Made by a program: the position numbers and the translations under genes | In this document: positions 43,701-54,250 of the stretch, piece after piece | How the letters are laid out: each line of letters opens with the position of its first letter | Position numbering within the stretch: position 1 is the first letter of the stretch | Assembly (NCBI GenBank): GCA_030323885.1 | Contig: CM059193.1 | Span: 72,515,543 to 72,579,542 of the forward strand | From: Branchipolynoe longqiensis | Lineage: Eukaryota; Annelida; Polychaeta; Phyllodocida; Polynoidae | DNA: 64,000 nucleotides | Reading direction: 5' to 3' | The notes under the pieces: model-generated | Seen by the model: only the letters and a program-made list of their open reading frames with translations | Database searches by the model: none | What the model was told of the DNA's origin: nothing

Positions 43701-44428
43701 GGGCACCGACCCTGCTCATGCTTGTAACCGCAATTGGGACACTTTACACCAGCCATATTTGATACATTTGACCTATATAAATGGTCTTGTTGACGATATG
43801 GCTGTTTCCATGGCGCCGCCTGGCGCTGTGACGTCACGCCGTTATTATTCACTTTTGAAATTACATCGACTTTCTCATTCGACACACTTTGAGAACCATC
43901 TTCTAATAAATCTGACTTATGTTCACTTAATCGACATATATCAATGCATTTGTCCAATGATAAATCACTCGTTTGTAACAGTCGGTCTCGTAGGCTTCTG
44001 CTTTTGATACCACAAACAATTCTATCACAAAGCAGGGAATCTTCGACTCCACCATATTGACAATATGACACCCGGCAACGAAGATTCCTTATGTACGTAT
44101 CCATGCTTTCGGTGGACTGGTTAAGAGAATTGAATTTGTATCTTACCACCGTAATGTTTGTTTTTCCATCACAATAAGTCCTAAAGGATTGTATTAGTAC
44201 CTCAATCTTGACACGATCTTGCACAGCAAGATCCAGGGTTCTATGTACTTTCTGGGCCTCAGCTCCTGCGACGTGTAAAAATACGCAGCACTGAACTTTT
44301 TCCGATTTAGAACTAACTCCCGCAGCTGTAGCATAAATTCTGTATGAATCAATCCATTGATACCAGTTCAGTGTGAGATTGCCATCTAGGTTGAGTGGCA
44401 TCGGGGGTTTTAATCCAGATAATGCCAT
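40716..44428 (-). pseudogene. Gypsy gag-pol polyprotein gene, interrupted
   Basis: One frame of 1083 codons (41228-44479); the likely start is the ATG at 44426-44428, because the first ATG lies in the LTR. Residue positions below count from 44479. Order: gag; two zinc knuckles (about 246-280); aspartic protease with FKLDTGS (about 345); RT (about 480-660) with active site TDD at about 620; RNase H (about 755-880) with its acidic residues visible; integrase. The integrase HHCC zinc finger reads RYQIC, so its first Cys is Tyr. A TAA at 41228-41230 falls between the first and second integrase acidic residues. The same frame reopens (40928-41197, with SDNGPQF and NGQVER). The C-terminal domain continues in another frame from about 40920 to a stop at 40716-40718. 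Confidence 0.9.
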
Positions 44429-44444
44429 AATCCTTGAAGGCAAG

Positions 44445-44459
44445 CCACATCTGACACCA
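44445..44459 (-). other. Primer-binding site, tRNA-Leu type
   Basis: The minus strand reads TGGTGTCAGATGTGG directly after the 5' LTR. It fits 13 of 15 bases of the complement of a eukaryotic tRNA-Leu 3' end as I know it (TGGTGTCAGGAGTGG). Confidence 0.75.
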
Positions 44460-44554
44460 TGTAAAGTATGAGTCGACACCTTGAGTTTCAGTTAGTAACT
44501 GACTTTATTTGAGTACCGTCACCATTGGTTACAATCCATATATCGCTGGTTCCC
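44460..44554 (-). repeat. 5' LTR, outer part missing
   Basis: Matches the first 95 bp of the 3' LTR with 2 differences. It then switches at GGTTCCC into TGGTAGTCAAACCCGCCCCC, sequence of the C-rich minisatellite, so about 32 bp of the LTR is absent. Confidence 0.85.
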
Positions 44555-44592
44555 TGGTAGTCAAACCCGCCCCCACTCTACCCCCCCCCCCT

Positions 44593-45075
44593 TACGATGG
44601 TTACCGGCTGCAGAACTGCAGCAATTATAGAAAGGCACCGATAAATCTTTTGGTTGGGATGGTTGTAGAAGCTGAGGATGTCTTTACAACAATCAAATGA
44701 TGAATCGTTGGGGCATCCCCAAATCACTCCCGTCCAGCGGTAGCAGAGCACTCGCATCCAGCAGTAGCAAGGGTTCAGGAGGAAGGGACAGGTAAAGGTG
44801 GGTTCAGGCGGGTTCCAGCAACAAGAACAAAGTGAGAGAGCGAAAAGGTACAGGGCCCCACCAAAGCAAACAACTCCCTTTATCAGGGGGAGAAGTAAGC
44901 CTGGGTGGAAAAAAAAGGGTAGAGTATAGAATAGAGAAATGAGGAGAGTTGAGTCAAAGGGCCGTGTCTCTTTGCTCTATGGTGACCAGCTGGCGAGCCA
45001 GAGACATAATCAAGGCAGAGCAAGGCCAGCGGAGAGGAGAGAGAGAGAGGTGTGGACAAAGGGCGGTCTGGATAG
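44593..45075. other. No gene recognised
   Basis: Contains a short local repeat (TCCAGCGGTAGCAGAGCACTCGCATCCAGCAGTAGCA-like, about 44733-44770) and purine-rich patches. Nothing coding. Confidence 0.4.
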
Positions 45076-45077
45076 CA

Positions 45078-45270
45078 AGTGAGTGATAATGATGTTGGTG
45101 GTGGTGATGGTGGTGGTCATGATGATTATGGTGGTGGTAGTGATGATGATGATTTTGATGATGGTGGTGATGCTGATGATGTTGATGATGATGATGATTA
45201 TTATTATTATGACGATGTTGATGACGATGACAATAATGCCACCAATGATGATGATGCTGTTGCCGCTGAA
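45078..45270. repeat. (GATGGT)/(GATGAT)n microsatellite
   Basis: Three-base-periodic Asp/Val/Met frames are artefacts of the repeat. Confidence 0.9.
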
Positions 45271-45377
45271 GATGTTTACCATTGCTTCACTGAAAATAAA
45301 AATGTCCAAACATCAGCGACCTATCCCCTATTGACGAATCAGTTCCAAAGCCCCAACAACCGCATCGCAACAGGGTG

Positions 45378-45412
<35 letters not shown>
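45378..45412. repeat. Poly(G) run of about 34
   Basis: Near-uninterrupted G homopolymer. The length is probably unreliable in assembly. Confidence 0.9.
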
Positions 45413-45413
<1 letters not shown>

Positions 45414-45419
45414 GAGGGG

Positions 45420-46120
45420 GAGCGACGCGCCGACTTGTTGGAGTGGGCGATAATCGAAGGATATTGGCGCGGTGGGCGATAATGTAGGTAAGTAGGCATT
45501 ACAGAGTGGGTGGGACCTAATGGCACTGGAAGTTGTGGAAGGCATGGGTACATGTCGGCGCCCTTAAGGGCGTGCAAAGCACCCAAACATGTAAATAATG
45601 AAGCATGTCCGAGTGTGCGACTCGGCAATGCACGTGACCAGGGAGCTGATAGTTGGAGCGCAGGGCGGCCTTTTGCTTTATAGGGCTCTTAAAAGTATAC
45701 AAATCGCTGCTCTTATGCTCTTTGTGCGACACATTCAGGGGCCATGTTGTGGTAAAGATTCCCCCGCATAGACCCCGGTTAGAGAATACAAAAGGAGGTG
45801 AAATGTTTTACTAACAATTTTTTTAAATAACACCTCAGTCACACCCTGTCTGTCTGTCTCTGTGTCTCTGTGTCTCTGTCTCTCTCTGTCTGTCGCTCTC
45901 TCTCTCCCCCTCTCTCTCTCTCTCTCTTGGTAGGATATACAACATTTGGTTTTCTAATTTCTGGTTCATTTTGGTGGTATTTGCTAAACTGTTAAATTGT
46001 TTTACAGACCTTTATTCAGTAACGATTGTTAGTTTGTTGAGATTCATTTGGGTGTACAGGCAGGAAGATCACCCCACCCCATAGGAGGGATGTCGACCAA
46101 ATCCACCATTCTAAAGGTTA
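45420..46120. other. Mostly non-repetitive stretch with a (TCTG/CTCT)n run
   Basis: The near-palindrome GGCGCCCTTAAGGGCG lies at about 45557-45572. Pyrimidine simple repeats span 45845-45928. Frames of up to 113 codons arise from the poly(G) complement. Confidence 0.4.
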
Positions 46121-46144
46121 AGGGGAAAATAGAATTCAATTCAA

Positions 46145-46225
46145 TATTCAAGTTGCAATATATTATATTAATCACTATATTCATTATTCAGGTTGCAATA
46201 TATTATATTGATCATTATATCTCAC
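46145..46225. repeat. 41-bp AT-rich tandem duplication
   Basis: GTTGCAATATATTATATTAA at about 46154 recurs as GTTGCAATATATTATATTGA at about 46193. A C-run of about 25 follows (46260-46284). Confidence 0.75.
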
Positions 46226-46401
46226 GCTCAATTTTATTGCCGTAACCACCCCGCCACCCCTCCCCCCCCCCCCCCCCCCCCCCCGCCTTGTGTATGCATC
46301 GGACAATTTTAACTGTGTAAATAACACTTTTTAACAGTAATTTCACATGGCCGGAAGACCAGTACCTTCCGTGCTTAACAAAATAACCGCTTGTTCGGTG
46401 A

Positions 46402-47065
46402 CTGGACGCAACGGCTAAATCGGTAGAGCGCAGCTTCCCTTGCGGAAGGTAAGGAGGTCGAATCCTAGCCGAGTCAAACCAATGACTTATCAAATCAATA
46501 TGTCTCGCTACCTACCCTGGTGCTCGGCATTTGTAGGACAGGACAAGGACTGGTTAGCACAGTATCAGGATAATGCGACTGTGTGGGGTATTGGGTCATG
46601 GTGGCAGTGGCCTGGTCTCCTAATGGGGCAGCACTAGTAAGTTGCCATAAGTGCACGCTGTGACAAGTCGGTACCCATCCTGATAAGACCATAGATGTTT
46701 GGTTGTGGGGTTTTACATCCTGACAACATCTAAGGTCATATTGGACGGGTACCAACTTGTGACAGCGCACACTCATGGCGACTTCATAGTGATGCCCTAC
46801 CTGGAGACGAGGCCACCAGCACCATGACTTGATATCCCCCTCAGTCACATTATCCTGACACTGAGCCAACCAGTCCTTGACCTATCATATTAATGCCGAG
46901 CGCCTGGCTAGGAGGTGACAAGTATAAATTTTTAAGTCATCGGTTTAACCTGACCAGGGTTCGAAACCCATGATCTACAAAACGGGAAACGACGCTCAAC
47001 TCATTCGGTAATCACGTCTGGGGTATGACCTTAGATTTTGCGAGGATGTAAAACGACAACAAAAC
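46402..47065 (+). mobile_element. SINE, head A, split by an opposite-strand SINE
   Basis: Head to late body at 46402-46696 (..GATAAGACCATAGATG). The remaining tail (TATGACCTTAGATTTTGCGAGG..ACGACAACAAAAC) is found at 47024-47065. The piece between is a younger SINE. Confidence 0.85.
46697..47026 (-). mobile_element. SINE, head B, nested in a SINE A
   Basis: Complete reverse copy (tail left, head ..GACGCTCAACTCATTCGG right). It is flanked by GACCATAGAT (46687-46696) and GACCTTAGAT (47027-47036), a 10-bp duplication with one mismatch. Confidence 0.85.
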
Positions 47066-47610
47066 AAACCTTGTTCGCTTAATATAATTACATTCACAGA
47101 AGGGGGGGCACAAAAAAGAACTGAAACTGCACCATTTAGCTGCGTGAATACTTACAGATCCTCTTCTGGCTGATCTAGGCCCTATCGCGCCTCTAATGCC
47201 AGCTTGTTATGGTTAAAACAAACCAAACTATTTTTGTGCAAACGTATGGAGGTCAACGGAGCCCAGAAGTCATATAATTGTGGGTGTCCTCTCCAATGTT
47301 TATCCAGCCTTCTCTCAAACGCTTCTACCATTGGTGATTCATGATCCTACAACTCTAACGATACCTGTGGTTGATTTTGCTACGTGACGCCTGGTGAATC
47401 GTGCATGACACTTCTCTAGCTGAGGATCGAAGCTCTGCTGTTTAGAGCATGTCGTTTATCTAAGTAACCAAATCAGGCGCCATCGGGGCCTGCTTACCTG
47501 AGTCACTGAGCCGCGTAATGCGGGGTTAGACCTTGTGCACACGCCCACATAGGGGCTAGTCGGCCAACACCTCACCGAAGCCTTCCTGCAAATCTATTTT
47601 ACAAGGACAA
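47066..47610. other. No gene recognised
   Basis: Mixed-composition sequence. No domain, RNA gene or repeat family identified. Confidence 0.4.
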
Positions 47611-47611
47611 G

Positions 47612-48105
47612 GGGGAGGAGGAGATTGGGAGAAGGAGGAGGAGAAGGGGAAACGGGGGGGGGAGGAAGAGGAGAAGGAGGAGAAGGAGGAGAAGGAGGAG
47701 AAGAAGGAGAAGGAGGAGGGGGAGAAGGAGGAGAAGGAGGAGAAGGGGGAGAAGGAGGAGAAGGAGGAGAAGGAGGAGAAGGAGGAGAAAAAGGAGAAGC
47801 ACGGACAGGAGACGAAGGAGAAGGGGAACAATGGGGAGGGGGAGAAGGGGGGGGGGAAGAGGGGAGGAGGAGGAAGAGCAGGAGGAGCAGAAGGAGAAGG
47901 GGGGGGGGACAAGGGGGGTGGGAGAAGAGGGAGGAGGAATAGGGGAAGGAGGATGAAGAGCAGAAGGAGAAGGGGGAGGAGGAGAAGGAAAAGGAAGAGA
48001 AGTAGCAGAAGGAGAAGGGGAGAATGAGGAGGAGGGGGAGGGGGGAGGAGCAGAAGAAGGAAAATGAGAAGAAGAAGAAGAAGAAGAAGAAGAAGAAGAA
48101 GAAAG
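47612..48105. repeat. GGAGAA polypurine tract ending in (GAA)n
   Basis: Nearly pure purine on the + strand for about 490 bp, with pure (GAA)n at 48066-48103. Three minus-strand frames of about 190 codons are artefacts. Confidence 0.95.
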
Positions 48106-48235
48106 GCATGAGAAACCTCTGGTGAGTTTCTTCCAACTCCACCCCCCACCACTCCTCACCAAACATACACAGAAGTGTTGAGGTGTATTTAGTGTATGTA
48201 TATATCCATAGGCTTCTGATGCAGGATCAGAGTAT

Positions 48236-48885
48236 ACGATGGCTATACGTGTGTTGTATGTGCTGTGTTTGCTGTGTGAGTTGTGTGTTGTGCGTGATGT
48301 GTGTGCTGTGTGTGTTGTGTGCGCTATGTGTGTTATGTGTGTTGTGTGTGTTGTGTGAGCTGTGTGTGTTGTGTGCTGTGTGTGATTCGTGGGTTGTGTG
48401 TGCTGTGTGCTGTGTGTGATGTGTGTGTTGTGTGTGATTCATGTGTTGTGTGTGCTGTATGTGATGTGTGTGATGTGTGTTGTGTGTGCTTCGTGTGTTG
48501 TGTGTGTTGTTATGTTGTGTGTGCTGTGTGTTGTGTGTGTTGTGTGTGATGTGTGTACTGACTGTACTGTGTGTGCTGTGTGTAGTGTGTAGTGTGTGTT
48601 GTGTGTGTTGTGCGTGATGTGTGTACTGACTGTACTGTGTGTGCTGTGTGTAGTGTGTGTAGTGTGTGTTGTGTGTGTTGTGTGTGATTCGTGTGTTGCT
48701 GTGCTGTGTATGTTGTGTGTGTTGTGTATGATGTGTGTGCTGACTGTACTGTGTGTGCTGTGTGTAGTGTGTAGTGTGTGTTGTGTGTGATGTGTATGCT
48801 GTGTGTGCTGACTGTACTGTATGTGCTGTGTGTATTTTGTGTAGTGTGTGTTGTGTGTGTTGTGTGTGCTGTGCTTGTTCAGGTT
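48236..48885. repeat. TGTGTGYT-type interrupted (TG)n tract
   Basis: About 650 bp of TGTGTGTTGTGTGTGCTG-like units with TGACTGTACTGTGTGTGCTG higher-order blocks recurring about four times. Confidence 0.95.
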
Positions 48886-49089
48886 TAATTTTAATGATCG
48901 GTTATCGGGAGAATGTCCGTGAAGCCGCCCCTCCCCCTTCTCCTCCCCTGCTTTCCCTGCCAACACCCACAGGGCCCCCCGGGTACTGTCTGACTCTGCG
49001 ACGGCACTAATGGGCAGCGAATGGCAGTCGGAGGCGGGGGGAGGAGGGCGGAGGGGCGGGCAGGGGGGTGTTACCGGTGTAGCGGTATA

Positions 49090-50372
49090 AAACTGCCCAC
49101 TCTGATTCCTGCCCCCGGCAATATTACACCGGAATGAACCTGACCCTTTGGAAAAATATACCAGAATGAACATCTCCGCCCCTGGCAATAATATACCAGA
49201 ATGAACCTGCCCCCTGGCAATAATATACCAGAATGAACCTGTCCCCGGCAATAATATACCAGAATGAACCTGTCCCCGGCAATAATATACCAGAATGAAG
49301 CTGCTCCATGGCAATAATTTACCGGAATGAACCTGTCCCCAGCAATAATATACTGGAATGAACCTGTCCCCGGCAATAAAATACCGGAATTAACCTGCCC
49401 ATGGCAATAAAATACCAGAATGAACCTGCCCCATGGCAATAATGTACCAGAATGAACCTCTCCCCGGCACTAATATACCAGAATGAACCTGTCCGTGGCA
49501 ATAATATATCAGGATGAACCTGTCCCCGGCAATAATATACTGGAATTAACCTCTCCCTGGTAATAATATACCGGAATGAACCTGTCCCCGGCAATAATGT
49601 ATCAGGATGAACCTGTCCCTGGCAATAATATACTGGATTGAACCTGTCCCCAGGAATAATATATCGGAATGAACCTGCTCCATGGCAATAATATACCAGA
49701 ATGAACCTGTCCCTGGCAATAATAGATCGGGATGAACCTGTCCCTGGCAATAATATACCGGAATGAACTGTCTCCAGCAATAATATACCGGGATGAACCT
49801 GCCCCTGGCAATAATAAACCGGAATGAACCTGACCTTTGGCAATAAAATACCAGAATGAACCTGTCCCCGGCAATAATATACCAAAATGAACCTGCCCTG
49901 TGTCAATAATATACCAGAATGAACTTGCTCTATGACAATATTATACCAAAATGAACCTGTCCCCCAGCAATAATATACTGGAATGAACCTGCCCCGTGGA
50001 AATAAAATACCAGAATGAACCTGTCCCATGGCAATACTATACCAGAATGAACCTGCCCCATGGAAATAATATAACAGAATGAACCTGTCCCTGGCAATAA
50101 TATACTGGAATGAACCTGTTCCATTGCAATAATATACCAGAATGAACCTGTCCCTGGAAATAATATACCAGAATGAACCTGTCCCTGGCAATAATATACC
50201 AGAATGAACCTGTCCCTGGCAATAATATACCAGAATGAACCTGTCCCCAGCAATAATATACCAGACTGCACCTTCACCGTAGCAATACTATACCAGAATG
50301 AACCTGTCCCCGGCAATAATATACCGGGATGAACCTGTCCCCAGCAATAATATACCGGAATGAATCTGTCCC
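49090..50372. repeat. 31-bp satellite array, about 41 units
   Basis: The unit is AATAATATACCAGAATGAAC + CTGTCCCCGGC. Because 31 is not a multiple of three and the minus strand of the unit has no stop in any phase, minus frames stay open for up to 290 codons. They read a 31-residue super-repeat (GTGSFWYIIA..FILVYYC..VHSGILLP). Lead-in 48886-49089 is non-repetitive. Confidence 0.95.
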
Positions 50373-50704
50373 CTATGTGACCTAGGTGAGTGTGAGTTGG
50401 GTCAATGTGCATTGTCTGTCATAGTGTTAATTAAGTATGATCTGGGTGAGTATGTGGTGGGAGAGTGTACATTGTATGTCATGCTGTTAACTAATTATGA
50501 TCTATGTGAGTATGTGGTGGGAGAGTGTGTATAGCGATACTGCTAATTATAATGTGACTTATCTGAGTGTGTGCTGGTAGAGGGTGCATTGTCTGTCGTG
50601 TTGTTAACTAAGTATGATCTGTGTGAGTTTGTCATGGGAGAGTGTGCATAGCCATACTACTAATGACTATGCACAGTCATACTACTACAAATGCATAGCC
50701 ATAC

Positions 50705-52612
50705 TACTACAAATGAACTTTGTTTTATATTACAGCGGTGCTAACATGAATGTCATAGAGAGACAGTTACAACCAAGCATAAATGGGATCCATCGATGGT
50801 CAGTTCTGAATGGTTTCAAATTTTCCAAGACCAAAACAGTCTGCATGCACTTCTGCCTGCTGCGTAGAGTGCATGCGGAACCGGAGCTGACCCTGGATGG
50901 GGATCGCACTAAAGTCGTTGAGAAAACCAAATTTCTGGGCCTTATTCTCGACGCAAAACTGTCTTTTGTGCCACATATAAAGTACCTGAAAACAAGATGC
51001 CTGAAAGCGCTGGATATTCTGAAGGTGCTGTCCGGCTCAGAGTGGGGAGCGGACAGAGATGTTCTGCTCTCCGTGTACAGAATCTTGGTTCGGTCACGAG
51101 TGGATTACGGCAGCATAGTATACGGTTCCGCAAGGAAATCATATATTGGGCTGCTAGACACGATCCACCACCAGGGAGTGCGCCTGGCCCTTGGGGCCTT
51201 CCGCACCTCACCAGTTCAGAGCCTTTATGTCGAAGCCAATGATCCATCACTTAACAACAGGAGAATCAAACTGGCCATGCAATATGTAGTCAAGATAAAA
51301 ACTAATGCATTGAATCCTGCACACAATTGTCTGTTCGAGCAACATGACGAATCCAGGTATGAAGCCAGGCCGAATTACATCCGGCCACTGAGGCTCCGAA
51401 TGAAACCTGATTTGGAGGCCTTGGGCGTGGATTTGGAGGTGTTGGAGGATGCTAAAAGTCCCAGAACATCCCCCGTGGTCATTGAGAAAGCCATCGGTTA
51501 TCCTCCGACTCATGGAACTGAGGAAGTCTGGGACATATCCACTCGAGTACCAAGGACTGCATGCAGAGATTCAAGGCCAGTTTGCAGACCACCTCTCCAT
51601 ATACACTGATGGTTCGAAAGACCAAAGCCGGGTAGCTGCTGCGGCAGTCTGCTGACGGGAAAGATTTGGTGTGCGTTTGCCCGATCAGAGCTCGATTTTC
51701 ACTGCAGAAGCCCGAGCACTCCTTCTCGCTTTGGAGTGTATCGAGGTATCCAACCACACTAACTATTTTATATACAGTGATTCGTTCTCTTGCCTCCTGG
51801 CTGTTGCTGGACTGAAAACGAATCACCCTATTCTAGCAACGGTCATTTATAAAATGAACCAACTGACAACGGATGGGTATGACATCCACCTGTGCTGGGT
51901 GCCTGGCCATGCCGGCATACAAGGAAACGAACGAGCTGATCGGGCTGCGAAGAAGGCCCTGAACCATATCTGATCCCTCACTCTGATCTGAAACCACTAA
52001 TAGCCACCCACATAAAATCCAAATGGCAACATGAGTGGGATGAAAACATTAATAAACTTAAAGAAATTGAACCATCTGTGGGAAAGCCACCACAGACTCA
52101 TGCGGGAGGTCGGTGGGACCAAGTGGTCCTTAGCCGCTGCCGTATTGGCCACTCGTGGCTTACACATGCTTTTCTGCTCAAGGGGGAACCTCCCCCTGAT
52201 TGTATTGGGTGTCAGTCCCCGCTGACACTCAAACACATTTTACTAAGTTGCATTGATTTTTTGGCCCTGCGCCAACAGTTCTACACTGCAGAAAGTATGC
52301 ATGACCTTTTTACTAAGGTAAAACAGGAAAACATTTTAGCCTTTTTGAGGGCAGCTGGACTGTACCACCTCATATAGTTTACTAAATAGATTCTATCAAT
52401 TATTAATAAAACTTTTCATTTTCTATGGGAATTTGTTTCCCTTGACCACAAATATATGATTGTGAGATTTAATGAGTGTCTATTGGCACATAATTGATTG
52501 TCTGCTTTTACATGTAAAAGCGATGGTTTGAACAAAAAACAAACATTTCTCACCGTGAATATGGCCTATGCTGCCGACACGGCGTAAAGCAACCACCAAT
52601 CAATCAATCAAT
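50705..52612 (+). mobile_element. RNase-H-type LINE (I/Nimb-like), 5'-truncated
   Basis: About 1.9 kb from the RT active-site region to an (AATC)n tail (52597-52612). Candidate target duplication CATACTACTAATGA at 50653-50666 and 52613-52626; because the target is itself a tandem repeat this is only supportive. Fragments of the same subfamily lie at 717 and 7215. Confidence 0.9.
50713..52375 (+). pseudogene. LINE ORF2 C-terminal half: RT thumb, RNase H, CCHC tail
   Basis: The frame begins at FVLYYSG, which normally follows the catalytic DD pair. Insertion therefore truncated exactly at the RT active site. Next come WSVLNGFKFSKTKTVCMHF, FLGLILDAKLSF and the thumb. A frameshift near 51450 leads to the RNase H domain, with IYTDGSKDQSR (first Asp), FTAEARALLLAL (Glu), IYSDSFSCL (Asp) and WVPGHAGIQGNERAD. 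A single TGA at 51653-51655 interrupts it, and a second frameshift near 51970 leads to the tail. The tail includes CIGCQSPLTLKHILLSC, a Cys/His motif, and ends at the TAG near 52375. An ORF2-encoded RNase H removes template RNA and is typical of the I superclade. Confidence 0.9.
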
Positions 52613-52977
52613 CATACTACTAATGATAATATGACTTAGCTGAGTGTGTGCTGGGAGAGTGTGCATTGTATGTCATGTTGTTAACTAAGTATGATATGTG
52701 TGAGTATGTTGTGGGAGAGTGTGCATAGCCATAATGCTAATGATAATGTGACTTAGCTGAGTGTGTGCTAGGAGAGTGTGCATTGTCTGTCATGCTGTTA
52801 ACTAAGTATGATCTGTGTGAGTATGTGGTGGGAGAGTGTGTATAGCGATACTGCTAATGATAATGTGACTTAGCTGAGTGTGTGCTGGGAGATTTTGCAT
52901 TGTCTGTCATGCTGTTAACTAAGTATGATCTGGGTGAGTATGTGTTGGGAGAGTGTGCATAACAATAATGCTAATTA

Positions 52978-53110
52978 AGCGTGTCTCCTCCTCTGTCACC
53001 TTACCTACATGGTGACCTCACTTGCCCCCACCCCCTACCTTTACTTGCCCCCACCTCACCACCCACCATCAGCTCCTACTCTCTCATAGTAAGAACTGTT
53101 AACTAACAGC
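52978..53110. other. Non-repetitive C-rich spacer
   Basis: Separates the minisatellite from the next SINE. No gene. Confidence 0.4.
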
Positions 53111-53113
53111 ATT

Positions 53114-53455
53114 AGTACCGGGCATGGTGGCCTAATCGGTAGAGCTCAGGTCTCACGTGTGGAAGGTCGGGAGTTTGCTTCCCGGTCGAGTCAAACCAAT
53201 GACTTTAAGATTGATACTTGTCGCTTCCTATCCTGGCGCTCAGCATTATTACAATAGGGCAAGGACTGGTAGCTCAGTGTCAGGATAATGTGACGGAGTG
53301 GGATATCAGCTCATGGTGCTAATGGCCTGATTTTCCAGTGGGGCAGCACTCCAAAGTCGCGAGTGTGCACTGTCACAAGTCAGTAGACCTACCCATCCTG
53401 ATATGACCTTAGATGTTGCCAGGACTTAAAACCCCAACAACCAACCAAACCAACC
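53114..53455 (+). mobile_element. SINE, head A
   Basis: Head CATGGTGGCCTAATCGGTAG, B-box-like GAGTTTGCTTCCCG, full body and a CAACCAAC tail. It is followed by a (GTGACA)n run at 53529-53567. Confidence 0.85.
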
Positions 53456-53888
53456 ACCCTTCAAAGGTACGTCTGTGATGTATATGTTCTGCAGCAATGC
53501 CTCCGAACCCCAACCTCACTTCACACACACAGTGACAGTGACAGTGACAGTGACAGTGACAGTGACAGGAGACTAGTGACTGACAACACACGCCCACCAG
53601 TTGAGACTCCCACTGGGCAGCGCTTTATCACATTTCTGCTCCATTTATTTCACGACTGATACTTTACTGCCGCCGAATAACTCGCCAAGCATGAAATATT
53701 ACCCTGCCTGCTGATTGGCTGATTTTCAGCACCATTGCTCGCCGAAAGACCAATGAGGAGGCGTTTATACATTCAGGGCGAGGGACTTCATTAGCATCCT
53801 GTAATATTCCCAGGCTTGGACTGTGGGTGCATTTGCATGTGAGTCTTCGAGTGCTAATTACACCCCCCCCCCTTAATGGCTGCTGGCG

Positions 53889-54236
53889 TTTGTTGTGTGT
53901 TTGTTGTTGTTTTACGTCCTAGCAACATCTAAGGTCATATCACGACGGGTACCGACTTGTGACAGTGCGCACTGATGGCAACTTTATAATGCTGCCCCAC
54001 TGGGACACCAGGCGGCCAGCACCATGACCTGGTATCCCACTCAGTCCCATTATCCTGACACTGAGCCAACCAATCCTTGCCCTATCCCAATGATGCCGAG
54101 CGCCAGGCTATGAAGCGACAAGTATCAATTTTAAAGTCATTGGTTTGACTCGATCAGGGTTCGAACCCACGATCCCATGGTCTACCAACACGGGAGACGG
54201 ACGCTCTAACTCATTCGGCCATCGCGTCTGGTGGAT
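53889..54236 (-). mobile_element. SINE, head B
   Basis: Reverse copy, complete. A short TGCTGGC repeat flanks it (53881-53887 and 54237-54243), a weak TSD candidate. Bases 53570-53888 show no gene. Confidence 0.85.
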
Positions 54237-54250
54237 GCTGGCAGGTTGGT

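Larger units (their letters stand above)
39633..44554 (-). mobile_element. Ty3/gypsy LTR retrotransposon (Mag-like)
   Basis: About 4.9 kb on the minus strand: 5' LTR at the right, primer-binding site, a single gag-pol frame, a 1.1-kb non-coding 3' region, polypurine tract, and 3' LTR at the left. The domain order protease-RT-RNase H-integrase defines Ty3/gypsy. Short LTRs and a single fused frame recall the Mag group. The two LTR copies differ at 2 of about 95 aligned positions, so the insertion is fairly young. It carries at least one nonsense and one frameshift lesion. The outer part of the 5' LTR is missing. Confidence 0.9.
50380..52977. repeat. 117-bp minisatellite interrupted by a LINE
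   Basis: The unit runs GTGACTTAGCTGAGTGTGTG..CATGCTGTTAACTAAGTATGATCT..GATACTGCTAATGATAAT. About 2.5 units lie left (50380-50704) and 3 right (52613-52977) of the inserted LINE. Confidence 0.9.

Noticed and set aside
47556..48166. Minus-strand Ser/Pro/Leu/Phe frames of about 190 codons.
   Set aside because: Derived from the GGAGAA polypurine tract; every phase is open.
49090..50372. Regular spacing suggested a CRISPR-like array.
   Set aside because: Units are contiguous 31-bp tandem repeats with no unique spacers, in a eukaryotic repeat-rich context.
48439..50412. Minus-strand frames of up to 291 codons resembling a repetitive secreted protein.
   Set aside because: Explained by the 31-bp satellite and the (TG)n tract; no start, signal peptide or flanking exon supports a gene.
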